Assembly: GCA_003370465.1 (NCBI GenBank)
Contig: QQTG01000002.1
Location: forward strand, 62,001 to 126,000
From: Kangiella sp. HD9-110m-PIT-SAG07
GTDB lineage: Bacteria; Pseudomonadota; Gammaproteobacteria; Enterobacterales; Kangiellaceae
Length of the DNA: 64,000 bases
Direction of reading: 5' to 3'
This document shows positions 24,790-33,725 of this stretch, piece by piece (position 1 is the stretch's first letter; each line of letters begins with the position of its first letter). A program made the position numbers and the translations under genes. The notes beneath the pieces were generated by a model. That model saw only the letters and a program-made list of their open reading frames with translations. It was not told the DNA's origin and ran no database searches.

Positions 24790-24902
24790 TTAATGTTGAA
24801 TAGTAGTTGGCAAGGAAGCTGAACTGAGTCATGTTCTTCCCCAATTATTGTTTAGAAATGACTCTTTTTTCGCCCCGCCTCCCAAAGCGGGGCTTTTTTT
24901 TT
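24790..24902 (+). ncRNA. Candidate small RNA or leader with tandem terminators
   Basis: The 478-base gap between DUF2333 and the sigma factor has no convincing gene. It does hold a hairpin of 11 pairs with one bulge (GAGTCAT-TTCT at 24826-24837 against AGAA-ATGACTC at 24854-24864) followed by six T, then at once a perfect terminator (GCCCCGC-GCGGGGC, 24872-24893) with nine T. A TATACT -10 element at 24781-24786 would start a transcript of about 110 bases; the -35 is poor (TTGACA at 24729 is too far). It may be a stand-alone sRNA or an attenuated leader of the sigma gene. GCTATCGATAGC (24561-24572) is a 12-base palindrome nearby. Confidence 0.45.
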
Positions 24903-24967
24903 ATTTTGCCTTTAAACCTTTTTACTGCAATTATCATCTAACTAGAAAACATGATGCAGTAATCACT

Positions 24968-25513
24968 TTGTCAGTAGTAGAAACTACAGCTTTGGAACCC
25001 GAATCTATTCTTGCACTTGTCACAAAAGCTCGAGAAGGTTCGGTGAGCGCGTTTGAAGTGTTGTATCGGCATCATTCGAACCAAGTATTTCTATTATGTC
25101 TGCGGATGTCTGGTTGTAGAGGGCATGCAGAAGATTTCATGCAGGAAACTTTTATTAAAGCATGGCAGGCGCTTGGAGCTTTTAAAGGCGATAGCCAGTT
25201 TTCAACGTGGATACACCGCATTGCGGTTAACACAGTGTTAGCGGACAAGCGCAAAAATAGCTTAGATTTAGTACATGATCATGACTGGGAGCGTGACTTT
25301 GAACAAAGTCTTGCAACCACTCACAGCGGTGCACAGATTGATTTGGAAAAGACCATTGCTCAACTGCCGTCGCAGGCGCGTCATGTGCTAGTGCTGCATG
25401 ATTTAATAGGCATGACACATCAAGAAATTGGTCAGCAGCTTGATATTGCTGCTGGTACGAGCAAGGCACATTTAAACCGTGCGCGCGGTTTAATGAGAGA
25501 ATTATTGAATTGA
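24968..25513 (+). CDS. ECF-like RNA polymerase sigma-70 family factor
   Basis: A 181-residue group IV sigma factor. The region 2 core is AFEVLYRHHSNQVFLLCLRM, GHAEDFMQETFIKAW and TWIHRIAVNTVLADKRK. Region 4 is LPSQARHVLVLHDLIGMTHQEIGQQLDIAAGTSKAHLNRAR, including the DNA-binding helix-turn-helix. The frame extends upstream but would run through the preceding terminator, so the TTG at 24968 is the most likely start, although no strong ribosome binding site is seen. The next gene codes a single-helix membrane protein suited to be the anti-sigma factor. Confidence 0.9.
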   Translation: MSVVETTALEPESILALVTKAREGSVSAFEVLYRHHSNQVFLLCLRMSGCRGHAEDFMQETFIKAWQALGAFKGDSQFSTWIHRIAVNTVLADKRKNSLDLVHDHDWERDFEQSLATTHSGAQIDLEKTIAQLPSQARHVLVLHDLIGMTHQEIGQQLDIAAGTSKAHLNRARGLMRELLN

Positions 25514-25600
25514 TGTTAGGAGCTTAGAACTGTTGGATGGTAACAAGTAAACCGTAACAGTCATGTCATAACAGATAAGCTATAACAGCGAGTAGAATAT

Positions 25601-26122
25601 ATGAGTAATGATAACGACTTATTGAAACAGTTACAGGACTTGCCGAATGAGGCCGAAGCACCTGAACGCTGGGGACAGATACAGCAACAGATTGAGTCAG
25701 ACTCGCAGCCTGAGGAGGGCAAGCGCCATCGCTATTGGTGGACAACAGCTATTGCCGCGAGCGCATTACTGGTAACAGCAATATCATCGATGTTTTTGTA
25801 TGAAACTGATGTTGTCAATACGCCATTAATCGTTAAGACAACTGAAGAGCCTCAGCAACCACAAGTCTCAGAGACGTACCTACTGACTATCGAAAGTTTA
25901 CAACGAGCGAATGCATCCTATTACGCTAAGCTGGGTTATATGCTGAATGATAGCGAACAAACGGTGGCGCCTAAGACATTGGCATCGTTAAAAAGCTTGC
26001 GTCAGGCCCAGCAGCAATACCGTTTAGCACTAACTGAGAAGCCACAAAGCGGTCGAATTCAAGAGAGATTGTTTTGGCTGTATCAGAAAGAGCGCCAACT
26101 GCTACGTCACTTAGTGGTGTGA
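25601..26122 (+). CDS. Probable membrane anti-sigma factor
   Basis: A 173-residue protein with a short cytoplasmic N-terminus (LLKQLQDLPNEAEAPERWGQIQQQI), one membrane helix (WWTTAIAASALLVTAISSMFL, about residues 46-66), and a helical periplasmic domain. The layout and position right after the sigma gene match an anti-sigma factor that tethers the sigma to the membrane. No zinc-binding anti-sigma motif (HxxxCxxC) is present. The role is inferred from context. Confidence 0.65.
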   Translation: MSNDNDLLKQLQDLPNEAEAPERWGQIQQQIESDSQPEEGKRHRYWWTTAIAASALLVTAISSMFLYETDVVNTPLIVKTTEEPQQPQVSETYLLTIESLQRANASYYAKLGYMLNDSEQTVAPKTLASLKSLRQAQQQYRLALTEKPQSGRIQERLFWLYQKERQLLRHLVV

Positions 26123-26154
26123 TCGAGTCGATTATTAACAAAGAATCAGGATAC

Positions 26155-26194
26155 AAAAAGCCCGCGGCATGAATCATGTTCGCGGGCTTTTTTG
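26155..26194. terminator. Bidirectional terminator between the anti-sigma gene and ppa
   Basis: AAAAAGCCCGCG pairs with CGCGGGCTTTTTT around a 14-base loop. A and T tracts on either side suit both convergent genes. Confidence 0.88.
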
Positions 26195-26243
26195 ACGCTT
26201 AACACTACCGTCAACATAAAACGATAGCGCCAAAAACAACAGA

Positions 26244-26774
26244 TTAGCTGTTTTTGAACATCTCAATGCTGTCTAAAATTTCTTTCTTAGCAGACTCGGC
26301 ACCTTCCCAACCAGCAATCTTAACCCACTTGCCAGGCTCAAGATCTTTATAGTGCTGGAAGAAGTGTTCGATTTGGTTACGTAGTAATTCAGGAAGTTCA
26401 TCGACTTCGTGGATACCTTGGTACATGCTGCTTAATTTGCCGGTAGGGATCGCAACAACTTTCGCATCTTCGCCCGACTCATCCGTCATTTTCAAAACGC
26501 CAACTGGGCGGCAAGGAATCACACAGCCAGGAATTAGCGGGAAAGGTGTTGGTACCAATACGTCAACTGGATCTCCGTCCGCTGACAAAGTTTGGTTCAC
26601 ATAACCGTAGTTCGTAGGGTAGTGCATGCAGGTCGCCATGAAGCGGTCAACAAATACAGCGCCCGTTTCCTTGTCCACTTCATACTTAATAGGATCGCTG
26701 TGCGCAGGGATCTCGATAATTACATTAATTTCTTCTGGGACGTTTTTACCAGCAGGTACGTTATCCAAACTCAT
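26244..26774 (-). CDS. ppa: Inorganic pyrophosphatase (soluble, family I)
   Basis: A 176-residue enzyme hydrolysing PPi to two phosphates with Mg2+. The signature [15 protein letters not shown] contains the metal aspartates; other markers are [27 protein letters not shown] and [10 protein letters not shown]. Length is normal. It is divergent from hppA, the membrane pyrophosphatase, with about 200 bases between, so the cell has both a soluble and an ion-pumping PPase. Confidence 0.96.
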   Translation of the reverse strand: MSLDNVPAGKNVPEEINVIIEIPAHSDPIKYEVDKETGAVFVDRFMATCMHYPTNYGYVNQTLSADGDPVDVLVPTPFPLIPGCVIPCRPVGVLKMTDESGEDAKVVAIPTGKLSSMYQGIHEVDELPELLRNQIEHFFQHYKDLEPGKWVKIAGWEGAESAKKEILDSIEMFKNS

Positions 26775-26979
26775 TACTTTACCTTTATTTGCGTGTTAGT
26801 GCTTTGGGGCAGTCACCCCTAGAGGGCGCGTATTATAGCGGTCTTTGTTCACAAAATAAATTGGTTAGTAGATAATCATCTTGTATATAAATTGTACAAC
26901 TGATAAAACTGCTATAGACTGAATTTGCAAAAAAGAAAATTTATATAACATTCAATGAGATAAAACAATTGGGGGCTTT

Positions 26980-28980
26980 ATGCTAGAGATGCTATATCTG
27001 CCGCCAGCACTCGGAGTGCTGGGCTTGATAATCGCGTTTATTATTTACGGCGTGGTCAAGAAATACCCTGAAGGCGATAGCTCAATAAAGAAAATTTCAG
27101 ATGCTATCCACACTGGTGCCATGACGTTTATGCACCGAGAATATAAAATGCTCGCAATTTTTGCGGGCATTTTGCTTATTATCCTATGGCTTTCACCGCT
27201 GGGTGCTAATACGGCCTTAGCTTTCGCTGTTGGCGCGATTTCTTCAGCGTTAGCTGGATATATTGGTATGTATACCGCGACCAAAGCAAATGTACGAACC
27301 ACCACAGCCGCACACAGTAAAGGGGCAGCCGAGGCGCTCAGTGTGGCGTTCTTTGGTGGCTCTATTATGGGGTTATGTGTCGCATCGCTTGGACTTATCG
27401 GTTTAGGCGGGCTCTACTGGTACTTTGGTTCAGATCCAACCAGCGCACACTATATTCATGGCTTCGGTATGGGCGCTTCGTCGGTCGCGTTATTTAGCCG
27501 TGTTGGTGGTGGTATCTTTACTAAGTCAGCAGATGTCGGCGCAGATTTAGTGGGTAAGATCGAGGCTGGGATCCCAGAGGATGATCCACGAAATCCAGGT
27601 GTTATTGCCGATAATGTTGGCGACAACGTGGGTGACGTTGCAGGTATGGGTTCGGACATTTTCGAGTCCTACTGTGGTTCTATGATTGCTTCTATCGCCA
27701 TCGCAGCGACGTTGGTCAGTTCAGACTTAGGTTCAAAGAACGCACTGATGGCAGCGCCATTAGCGTTGGCCTCAGTCGGTTTGATCTGCTCCATCCTGGG
27801 CATTGTGATGGTGAAATTGATGTCGAGCAAAAGCCCAGAAGTAGCCTTGCGCGCCGGAACTATTGGCTCTGCAATATTGTTTATCGTCGCAGGCTATTTC
27901 CTGCTGAGCGCCATGAGCATTTCGGTCAACGTTTGGTTAGCCGTACTTTGTGGTGCAGTAGGCGGGATTATCATTGGTCTAGTGACTGAATATTACACCT
28001 CTGCTAAGCCAGTGCGTAAGATTGCTCAATCTGGTGAAACAGGTTCAGCGACAGTGATGATTACGGGATTGTCGGTGGGTATGCAATCGGTGGTGTTGCC
28101 GATTTTAACCATAGCGGCGATTATCTACATTTCTACTGAACTTGCGGGTTTATACGGCGTTGGTATTGCTGCGGTCGGTATGTTGGCGACAGTGGGGATT
28201 ACCATGGCGATTGATGCCTATGGCCCGGTAGCCGATAACGCTGGTGGTATTGCTGAAATGGGTGGCCTCGGCGAGGACACGCGTAAGATTACCGACTCGC
28301 TGGATGAGCTGGGTAATACAACGGCAGCGATTGGCAAAGGTTTTGCTATTGGTGCTGCGGCGTTGGCAGCATTAGCGATTATTGCGGCTTTCGTAGAAAC
28401 CCTTCAAGCGCACCGCGTCGAAAGTTTTGTCCTCCATCTTGGTGACCCGACGGTTCTGATGGGACTGTTTATCGGTTGTGTGATTCCTTTCTTAATCGCT
28501 TCGATTACTATGACGGCTGTGGGCGATGCGGCGTTTGCCATGATTCATGAGATCCGCCGACAGTTCCGCGAGATTAAGGGATTGCTAGAAGGCACGGCTG
28601 AACCTGACACCAAAAAGTGTGTGGATATTGCGACCACGGCAGCGTTAAAGAAAATGGTATTGCCGGGTGTGATTGCAGTGGCTTCACCGCCATTGGTTGG
28701 TTTCCTGTTAGGAGCAGAAGCTCTCGGTGGAATGCTCGGAGGTGCTCTTATTAGTGCCGTCGCCTTAGCGTTAATGATGGCGAATGCGGGTGGCGCTTGG
28801 GATAACGCCAAAAAGTATGTCGAAAAAGGTAATCATGGCGGTAAAGGCTCAGAAGCTCACTCCGCGACTGTGGTGGGCGATACCGTCGGCGACCCATTTA
28901 AAGATACCTCCGGTCCATCCATGAACATTTTGATTAATGTGATGGCAATTGTGTCTTTAGTGATTGCACCTTTGCTCTAA
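26980..28980 (+). CDS. hppA: Membrane-bound ion-pumping pyrophosphatase
   Basis: A 666-residue polytopic protein with about 16 helices. The PPi-binding motif is [20 protein letters not shown] (about 197-216), and further loops are [13 protein letters not shown] and the C-terminal [16 protein letters not shown]. It couples PPi hydrolysis to H+ or Na+ export. The GNTTAA motif carries alanine where K+-independent members have lysine, so it belongs with the K+-dependent class. Which ion is pumped is not settled from sequence alone. GGGGG before the ATG is its ribosome binding site. Confidence 0.93.
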   Translation: MLEMLYLPPALGVLGLIIAFIIYGVVKKYPEGDSSIKKISDAIHTGAMTFMHREYKMLAIFAGILLIILWLSPLGANTALAFAVGAISSALAGYIGMYTATKANVRTTTAAHSKGAAEALSVAFFGGSIMGLCVASLGLIGLGGLYWYFGSDPTSAHYIHGFGMGASSVALFSRVGGGIFTKSADVGADLVGKIEAGIPEDDPRNPGVIADNVGDNVGDVAGMGSDIFESYCGSMIASIAIAATLVSSDLGSKNALMAAPLALASVGLICSILGIVMVKLMSSKSPEVALRAGTIGSAILFIVAGYFLLSAMSISVNVWLAVLCGAVGGIIIGLVTEYYTSAKPVRKIAQSGETGSATVMITGLSVGMQSVVLPILTIAAIIYISTELAGLYGVGIAAVGMLATVGITMAIDAYGPVADNAGGIAEMGGLGEDTRKITDSLDELGNTTAAIGKGFAIGAAALAALAIIAAFVETLQAHRVESFVLHLGDPTVLMGLFIGCVIPFLIASITMTAVGDAAFAMIHEIRRQFREIKGLLEGTAEPDTKKCVDIATTAALKKMVLPGVIAVASPPLVGFLLGAEALGGMLGGALISAVALALMMANAGGAWDNAKKYVEKGNHGGKGSEAHSATVVGDTVGDPFKDTSGPSMNILINVMAIVSLVIAPLL

Positions 28981-29206
28981 TTAAACGTTTGTAAAAGCGT
29001 CTAAATTCTCAGCTGGCTTTGTCAACTTGCTTTGCCAGCTGAAGAGTTTATCTCACTTTGGTGTAAAGTGCCGTTATCATGCACCACTTCCTAATTACTT
29101 TATTTTATTCTCTGACAGATTCTCATCTTACGTAAGCTTTGCTAAAGTATGGCCTATAAGAAGTTCTAATAATAATGGCTCAAAATAATGCCTCAAGGGA
29201 TAGGGA

Positions 29207-30640
29207 ATGAATTGTAAGTACCATACTCATGAAAAAGCGCAGTGGTATTGTCATCAGTGTGACATTTCTTTTTGTCTAAACTGTTGCGACATTAACCAGC
29301 GCGAAATAGCGCCTCGATGTTTGCTATGTCGAACACACCTCGAATCTTATGGCGTCAGCGATAAGGTCACGCCTTTTTGGAATAAACTGTCTGAGTTTAA
29401 TAAATATCCGTGGCAGGAAAATGCCTACAAGTTTTTATTAACTTACATGGGCATTGCATTTGTGATCGGGTTGTTGACTGACTTTATTCCTATCACGATG
29501 ATTCAGTTGTTACTCTTGTTGGCTTTGTATTCGATTGGTATTGGTTATGTGTTTACGGTGCTAACCAAGGCTGCTAGGGGTAAATTAGATGCGCCCAGTT
29601 ATGATGAAGCGTTAACCTTTAATTCCGATTCGATGACAGGTAAAGTCATTGTTCTGTACTGTGTCTTAATCGGCAATGGTTTTATTGGGTATCATATTTT
29701 TGGCAGTGGCTTCATTCTGCCCTACATAGCGGTCGTTTCGTTTGCTACTCCGGCCATGCTTATCGTTTTAGCCATGGAGAAGCATGTCACTTCAGCGGTA
29801 AACCCTGCCCGAATAGCGAGTTGCGTTAAGGCTATTGGCTGGCCCTATCTATTACTCTTTGGCTTTTCCTTCTTGATTGATACAGGACTTGAGTTTGCTC
29901 AAAGCCAGCTTCACTTCTGGCTACCACAAGCAGTTGCTTACCCCATGTTATTCGCTGCTTTGGCGTATTTCTACATAGTGAAATTCAGCATGTTCGGTTA
30001 TGTGGCATTCCAGTACCATGTCGAACTTGGTTACGGCATCGACTCAGAAAACTTAATCGATGGTAGTGATAATGCTTTAGAAAAGCGTTTACTGGCTAAG
30101 GTAGATGTCTTTATCCAAGAAGGTCGCTTCGAAGACGCCGAAGAAGTGCTCTATGATCTAGCGCAGGATAAAAAACACACCGTTAAAGCTTTAGAGCGAC
30201 TGGTGCGGCTGAATATTGTTCGTAAAAATCCGACGGGAGCGATAAAGGCGGCAAACAATTATTACCAGAATCCTAAATTGTCCAGTATCGGCATTGAAGC
30301 GCTACGACTGTACCAAGAGATTGTTGCTTTTGAACCTCATTTTAAGCCGATGAATGCTAAGGCGAGAGCGGTATTACTGAATCAGATGAAACATAAAAGG
30401 TACTTGGAAGATGTTAAAAAACTAACATCCGTGCCCGAGAAGATGCAGAGTGATGTTAACCTTCCGTGGCTAATGTTAGCCCACGCACGCTTTGAATCGG
30501 AAGTGATGAACGATGATGCTAACGCTTTAAAGATGTTGAATAAATTATTAAGTAAGCACCCTCGAGGAGGGCATCAAACAGAAGCTCAACAGTTGCGTCA
30601 GGTTTGTCAGTCGATGCAGCAAAAGCTTTCTTCTACTTAG
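29207..30640 (+). CDS. B-box zinc-finger membrane protein with C-terminal helical repeats
   Basis: A 477-residue protein. Residues 1-48 form a B-box-like zinc finger (CKYHTHEKAQWYCHQC, FCLNCC, RCLLCRTHLE). Six or so membrane helices follow (for example ITMIQLLLLLALYSIGIGYVF and VIVLYCVLIGNGFIGYHIF) in a DUF4013-like arrangement. The C-terminal soluble part (residues about 285-475) is built of TPR-like helices (IQEGRFEDAEEVLYDLAQD). The combination suggests a scaffold but no enzymatic function is visible. GGGATAGGGA precedes the ATG; convergent with the rhomboid gene. Confidence 0.75.
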   Translation: MNCKYHTHEKAQWYCHQCDISFCLNCCDINQREIAPRCLLCRTHLESYGVSDKVTPFWNKLSEFNKYPWQENAYKFLLTYMGIAFVIGLLTDFIPITMIQLLLLLALYSIGIGYVFTVLTKAARGKLDAPSYDEALTFNSDSMTGKVIVLYCVLIGNGFIGYHIFGSGFILPYIAVVSFATPAMLIVLAMEKHVTSAVNPARIASCVKAIGWPYLLLFGFSFLIDTGLEFAQSQLHFWLPQAVAYPMLFAALAYFYIVKFSMFGYVAFQYHVELGYGIDSENLIDGSDNALEKRLLAKVDVFIQEGRFEDAEEVLYDLAQDKKHTVKALERLVRLNIVRKNPTGAIKAANNYYQNPKLSSIGIEALRLYQEIVAFEPHFKPMNAKARAVLLNQMKHKRYLEDVKKLTSVPEKMQSDVNLPWLMLAHARFESEVMNDDANALKMLNKLLSKHPRGGHQTEAQQLRQVCQSMQQKLSST

Positions 30641-30659
30641 ACCTCCATTACTTACAAGG

Positions 30660-30693
30660 AAGGCTTTAGCTGGATTTAGCTAAAGCCTTTTTT
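30660..30693 (+). terminator. Terminator of the B-box gene, overlapping the rhomboid 3' end
   Basis: AAGGCTTTAGC pairs with GCTAAAGCCTT around a short loop and is followed by six T. It lies inside the last codons of the convergent rhomboid gene, so one sequence both codes protein and stops transcription from the other strand. Confidence 0.75.
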
Positions 30694-32129
30694 GCTTCTT
30701 CACCAATAAAAGTTTCAGGGTGTTTTTTGCTCAAGTAAGTGAATACTTTTTTATAGGTCATGTGGTCGTCACTTTGCTCGCATGCTAACCCAAATTGAAA
30801 CAACAGCTTAGGCACTTGTTCATTAAAATCATAATGCTTTACAACAAAGTTAATTACCGGCTTTGCCTGGTGGAGCTGTCCCTTTTTAACTAAATGTGAA
30901 GAATATTGAATCAATGTTTCGGCTGGCAGCACTTTCAACCCTTGACCATTGCCGGTTAGCTCGCCAAGTGCAACGTCTGTTAGTTTGGCAAACTGATGAT
31001 CCTTAACGTTTCGCAGAACGATGCGGTTACATAACTCATTGAATGTTTGTGAGCTTGGATTAATCTTTTCTAGTGCGTACAGCTTAGTGTAGTAGTCAAT
31101 GTTCAGCGGATCTCGCTCAATCAACTGAGAAAATAAGGTTCGGGCTTTATCAAACTCCAGTTGTTGGAATGCTAGACAGGCCTCATCATATTTAGTCTTC
31201 AAGTCGTTGGCTGGCTGAGCTAAAGGCACCTTGACCTCTACTTGCTCTTTGTCTCTACCTTTCAGCACGCACTTAAAGATTAAAGCACAAGCAAACCCAG
31301 CGACGAGCCCACCAAAGTGAGCCATGTAAGCAACGTTATCATCGCTGATGGTGGACATAATGTATTCTTTGGCCAAGAAATAAAAAAACACCAAAGCCGC
31401 AGGAAGTTTGACGTAATCAAATATCACGAATAGCCAATAAAAGTAACGGATATTCTTTAAGCCATACCAGCCGCAGAACCCACCCATCAGGCCTGCGATG
31501 GCTCCCGAGGCGCCGACTAAGGGCACATACTTGTCGGTGGTGGTTAGTGAGAAAAAGGTGACTGCTGCTAAACCTGACACAATATACAGTGCGAAGGTTT
31601 TTCCTCGGCCCAGCAAAAGTTCTAAGTTAAAGCCAAACAGAAATAAAAATAGCATGTTGCCTAGCAAGTGCTCGATACCGCCATGCATAAACATATGCGT
31701 AAAGGCAGTGAAAATACTAGGCTCAGAAGGGTAGTAGGCGTAGCTGTAGAGTGATGTTTCTTCTAGAGTATCATTAACTTTCTCGCGCTTCTGCCGCCAT
31801 TCTAGCGAGTAGGTGCTGAGCTTTGTAATGTATTGAGTAAAGTGTTTATCCGTCAGAATAAGCTGGATTAGATATTCATCAGGCAAAAACTGGTTGTTAT
31901 GAATCGATTGATACAGCTCGCCTCGGTTTTCTAACGCATAATCTTCGAAAACACTTTTTTCTTTCTCTAAAAGGTCAGCTTGAACATAATATTCGCTAGC
32001 ATCGCTAAAAACTTTGGTATCATTCGTTTGTAGAACAATATAAGCAATGATGTTTACCAATATTAAAGCAATTGTTAAATACGGCGGATTTTTCTTTGAG
32101 ATGCCGTTTTCGGCTGGTAGTAAAAGCAT
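30666..32129 (-). CDS. Rhomboid family intramembrane serine protease with TPR-like C-terminus
   Basis: A 487-residue protein. The rhomboid core has THMFMHGGIEHLLGNM (conserved His and Asn), the catalytic serine in GASG (Ser208), and the partner histidine in MAHFGGLVAG (His271), so the serine-histidine dyad is intact. The first helix (YLTIALILVNIIAYIVL) is followed by a soluble insertion of about 100 residues before the core, and a C-terminal region (residues 300-487) is TPR-like (ACLAFQQLEFDKARTLFSQL). The substrate is unknown. Confidence 0.9.
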   Translation of the reverse strand: MLLLPAENGISKKNPPYLTIALILVNIIAYIVLQTNDTKVFSDASEYYVQADLLEKEKSVFEDYALENRGELYQSIHNNQFLPDEYLIQLILTDKHFTQYITKLSTYSLEWRQKREKVNDTLEETSLYSYAYYPSEPSIFTAFTHMFMHGGIEHLLGNMLFLFLFGFNLELLLGRGKTFALYIVSGLAAVTFFSLTTTDKYVPLVGASGAIAGLMGGFCGWYGLKNIRYFYWLFVIFDYVKLPAALVFFYFLAKEYIMSTISDDNVAYMAHFGGLVAGFACALIFKCVLKGRDKEQVEVKVPLAQPANDLKTKYDEACLAFQQLEFDKARTLFSQLIERDPLNIDYYTKLYALEKINPSSQTFNELCNRIVLRNVKDHQFAKLTDVALGELTGNGQGLKVLPAETLIQYSSHLVKKGQLHQAKPVINFVVKHYDFNEQVPKLLFQFGLACEQSDDHMTYKKVFTYLSKKHPETFIGEEAKKALAKSS

Positions 32130-32282
32130 GGCAAGCTTCCCGTTCCTTCGTCGTTATTATGATGTAACGCCACTTTTTTATGATAGGTGGCCAAATTAAT
32201 TATAAACAAATCTAAAAAAATTTAACCCCTTTTCTTTGTGGCGGCGTTTATACCCCTGAAAGCTATAAAAAAGGGGAAACGT

Positions 32283-32903
32283 ATGAAAATGATATGGTCT
32301 GTATTGTTCGCCGCGGTAGTGACTGCTGGCCTACTATTTTTGATGAGTTTGTTTATCAGCGATGAGCAAGTTAAAGAGGAAGCGCAGCCACCAACAGTTG
32401 AAGTCGCTGATGTTACTATTCCAGAAGAAAAGCCGAAGCCTCGTCCTAGCGAAGTAAAACCGCCAAAACCACCCGCGTTTGAACCCGCGCCAGATCAAAG
32501 GGGCCAGGTTATCGAAACTGCTGAGATCGATAGTTTGCAGGATGAATGGATAGCTCGGGACCCGAATCTTGATGTGTCATTACCAACTGGCCTTGGCTCT
32601 ATACCAGACATGGCGATCTCGCAAGAATCAGAAGCCATGCCCATGTACCGCACACAACCGAATTACCCTATTGTGGCGCAACAACGCGGGCTTGAAGGCT
32701 GGGTATTGCTGACATACGACGTCGATACCAGCGGCACTTTATCGAATATCGCCGTGATAGACTCTGAGCCACGCAAGATTTTTGACAAAGAAGCTGTGCG
32801 AGCGCTAAGAAAGTGGAAATTCAAACCCGCCATGACAAACGGCCAGCCCATTGCCAGCGTCGGCCAAACCGTCAAGATTGAATTTAATATGGATCCGGAA
32901 TGA
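32283..32903 (+). CDS. TonB family energy transducer
   Basis: A 206-residue protein with an N-terminal membrane anchor (VLFAAVVTAGLLFLMSLFI), a proline-rich spacer (IPEEKPKPRPSEVKPPKPPAF) and a TonB C-terminal domain (MYRTQPNYPIVAQQRGLEGWVLLTYDVD, then AVRALRKWKFKPAM). It would link proton motive force from ExbBD to outer-membrane receptors, but no exbB or exbD is nearby. The ATG at 32283 follows GGGG; a start 45 bases upstream lacks support. Confidence 0.9.
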   Translation: MKMIWSVLFAAVVTAGLLFLMSLFISDEQVKEEAQPPTVEVADVTIPEEKPKPRPSEVKPPKPPAFEPAPDQRGQVIETAEIDSLQDEWIARDPNLDVSLPTGLGSIPDMAISQESEAMPMYRTQPNYPIVAQQRGLEGWVLLTYDVDTSGTLSNIAVIDSEPRKIFDKEAVRALRKWKFKPAMTNGQPIASVGQTVKIEFNMDPE

Positions 32904-32918
32904 TCTGACATTTATTTC

Positions 32919-32950
32919 GTCATCCCGCGGCGAGACCGCGGGATCCAGTG
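32919..32950. repeat. REP-like palindromic element
   Basis: GTCATCCCGCGG-CGAGA-CCGCGGGAT forms a 9-pair stem and continues as CCAGTG. CGGGATCCAGTG recurs at 47126-47137 in another intergenic region, and a related GTC-TCCTGA hairpin occurs at 37671-37697. Together these look like a dispersed intergenic repeat family. Confidence 0.55.
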
Positions 32951-33016
32951 TCTTTAATATAAATATATGCTGTACGTCTTTTGAGATAACCTTCCTGCTC
33001 ACATACTTTCCCTAAC

Positions 33017-33097
33017 TTACTGATCTTGCTACTATCAGTAAACCAAACACGACATCGATGTCCGGTTTTATATGGTATTAGCCAGAAAAGCGGACAT
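33017..33097. repeat. Two inverted repeats upstream of the cassette-like genes
   Basis: TTACTGAT (33017-33024) pairs with ATCAGTAA (33034-33041). ATGTCCGGTTTT (33058-33069) pairs with AAAAGCGGACAT (33086-33097) with one mismatch. A third GTCCGG lies at 33135-33140. The region has no gene. These may be remnants of a mobile junction or operators. Confidence 0.4.
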
Positions 33098-33166
33098 TAA
33101 AAAAGCAGTTTAATATCAAAAGGTTGCCGGTGTTGTCCGGTAATATAATGTTATGAGGTTTAAGTA

Positions 33167-33643
33167 GTGCAATCATGTAAGTTAGAGAAACCAGTATGGA
33201 CTGAGAAAGATTTCTCTACTATGGGATGGCATGACTCTAAAATTTGGGGTTTCTTAACTGATTCAGAAGCTTTCGAATTTATGATCGATCTTGATTACAT
33301 ATTTAATTGGGTTCAACCCAAAAAGAATGAAATCTATTTCAAATTTTGGGTGGCACCAGTGACAATGGTTTTTGAAAATGCATATGACGTAGTTTTTGAC
33401 TTAGAATCTAGGCAGGGAGAAATTGAGGTTGCAGACTTATATATGGAGAATGAAAGAAAAACTCCAAATGGTCGTTTTTCCGAATATGACTTTCGGTTTG
33501 ACTGTCAAGAAGGCAAAATCAAGGTTAGCGCAACGGGCTTTAAATTATATGTAAGAAAGCCTCCAATATTACTTGATGGACAAACTATCGACTATAAAGA
33601 ACGCGGAGGTATCTGTTTTGACAGAGAGATTAACAACTCATAA
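33167..33643 (+). CDS. Hypothetical protein, probable integron cassette gene
   Basis: A 158-residue acidic, aromatic-rich protein starting at a GTG with AGGTTTAAGTA before it. It has no recognisable family; motifs include WHDSKIWGFLTDSEAFEFMIDLDYIFNW and DFRFDCQEGKIKVSATGF. Composition is AT-rich relative to its neighbours. Its stop codon lies at the very edge of an attC-like structure (33638-33715), the standard layout of an integron gene cassette. Function unknown. Confidence 0.6.
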   Translation: MQSCKLEKPVWTEKDFSTMGWHDSKIWGFLTDSEAFEFMIDLDYIFNWVQPKKNEIYFKFWVAPVTMVFENAYDVVFDLESRQGEIEVADLYMENERKTPNGRFSEYDFRFDCQEGKIKVSATGFKLYVRKPPILLDGQTIDYKERGGICFDREINNS

Positions 33644-33715
33644 CAAGAGCAGTCACCGCGACATTTTACTCGCGGCTTCGCTGCTCACAAAATGCCGCTG
33701 CTGCGGGCGTTATAT
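33638..33715 (+). repeat. attC-like integron recombination site
   Basis: Immediately after the stop of the first gene comes ATAACAAGAGCAG and, 78 bases on, CTGCTGCGGGCGTTATA. The outer ends ATAAC and GTTAT pair, AGCAG pairs with CTGCT, and CATTTT pairs with AAAATG, enclosing a short GC-rich stem. This is the imperfect inverted repeat with terminal TAACAA and GCGTTA boxes of integron attC sites. Recombination would occur after G33709. No second attC and no integrase are seen in the window. Confidence 0.65.
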
Positions 33716-33725
33716 GTAAAGAGTT

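Noticed and set aside
24793-24822. A nine-codon leader peptide (MLNSSWQGS) inside the candidate RNA
   Set aside because: No Shine-Dalgarno, only one tryptophan codon and no codon run suited to attenuation; most likely chance.
24848-24967. N-terminal extension of the sigma factor from an upstream ATG
   Set aside because: It would translate through a strong terminator hairpin and gives a sequence without similarity to sigma factors.
29009-29042. TCAGCTGGC/GCCAGCTGA hairpin after hppA as a terminator
   Set aside because: Good 9-pair stem but no T tract on either side; could be a stability element, left uncalled.
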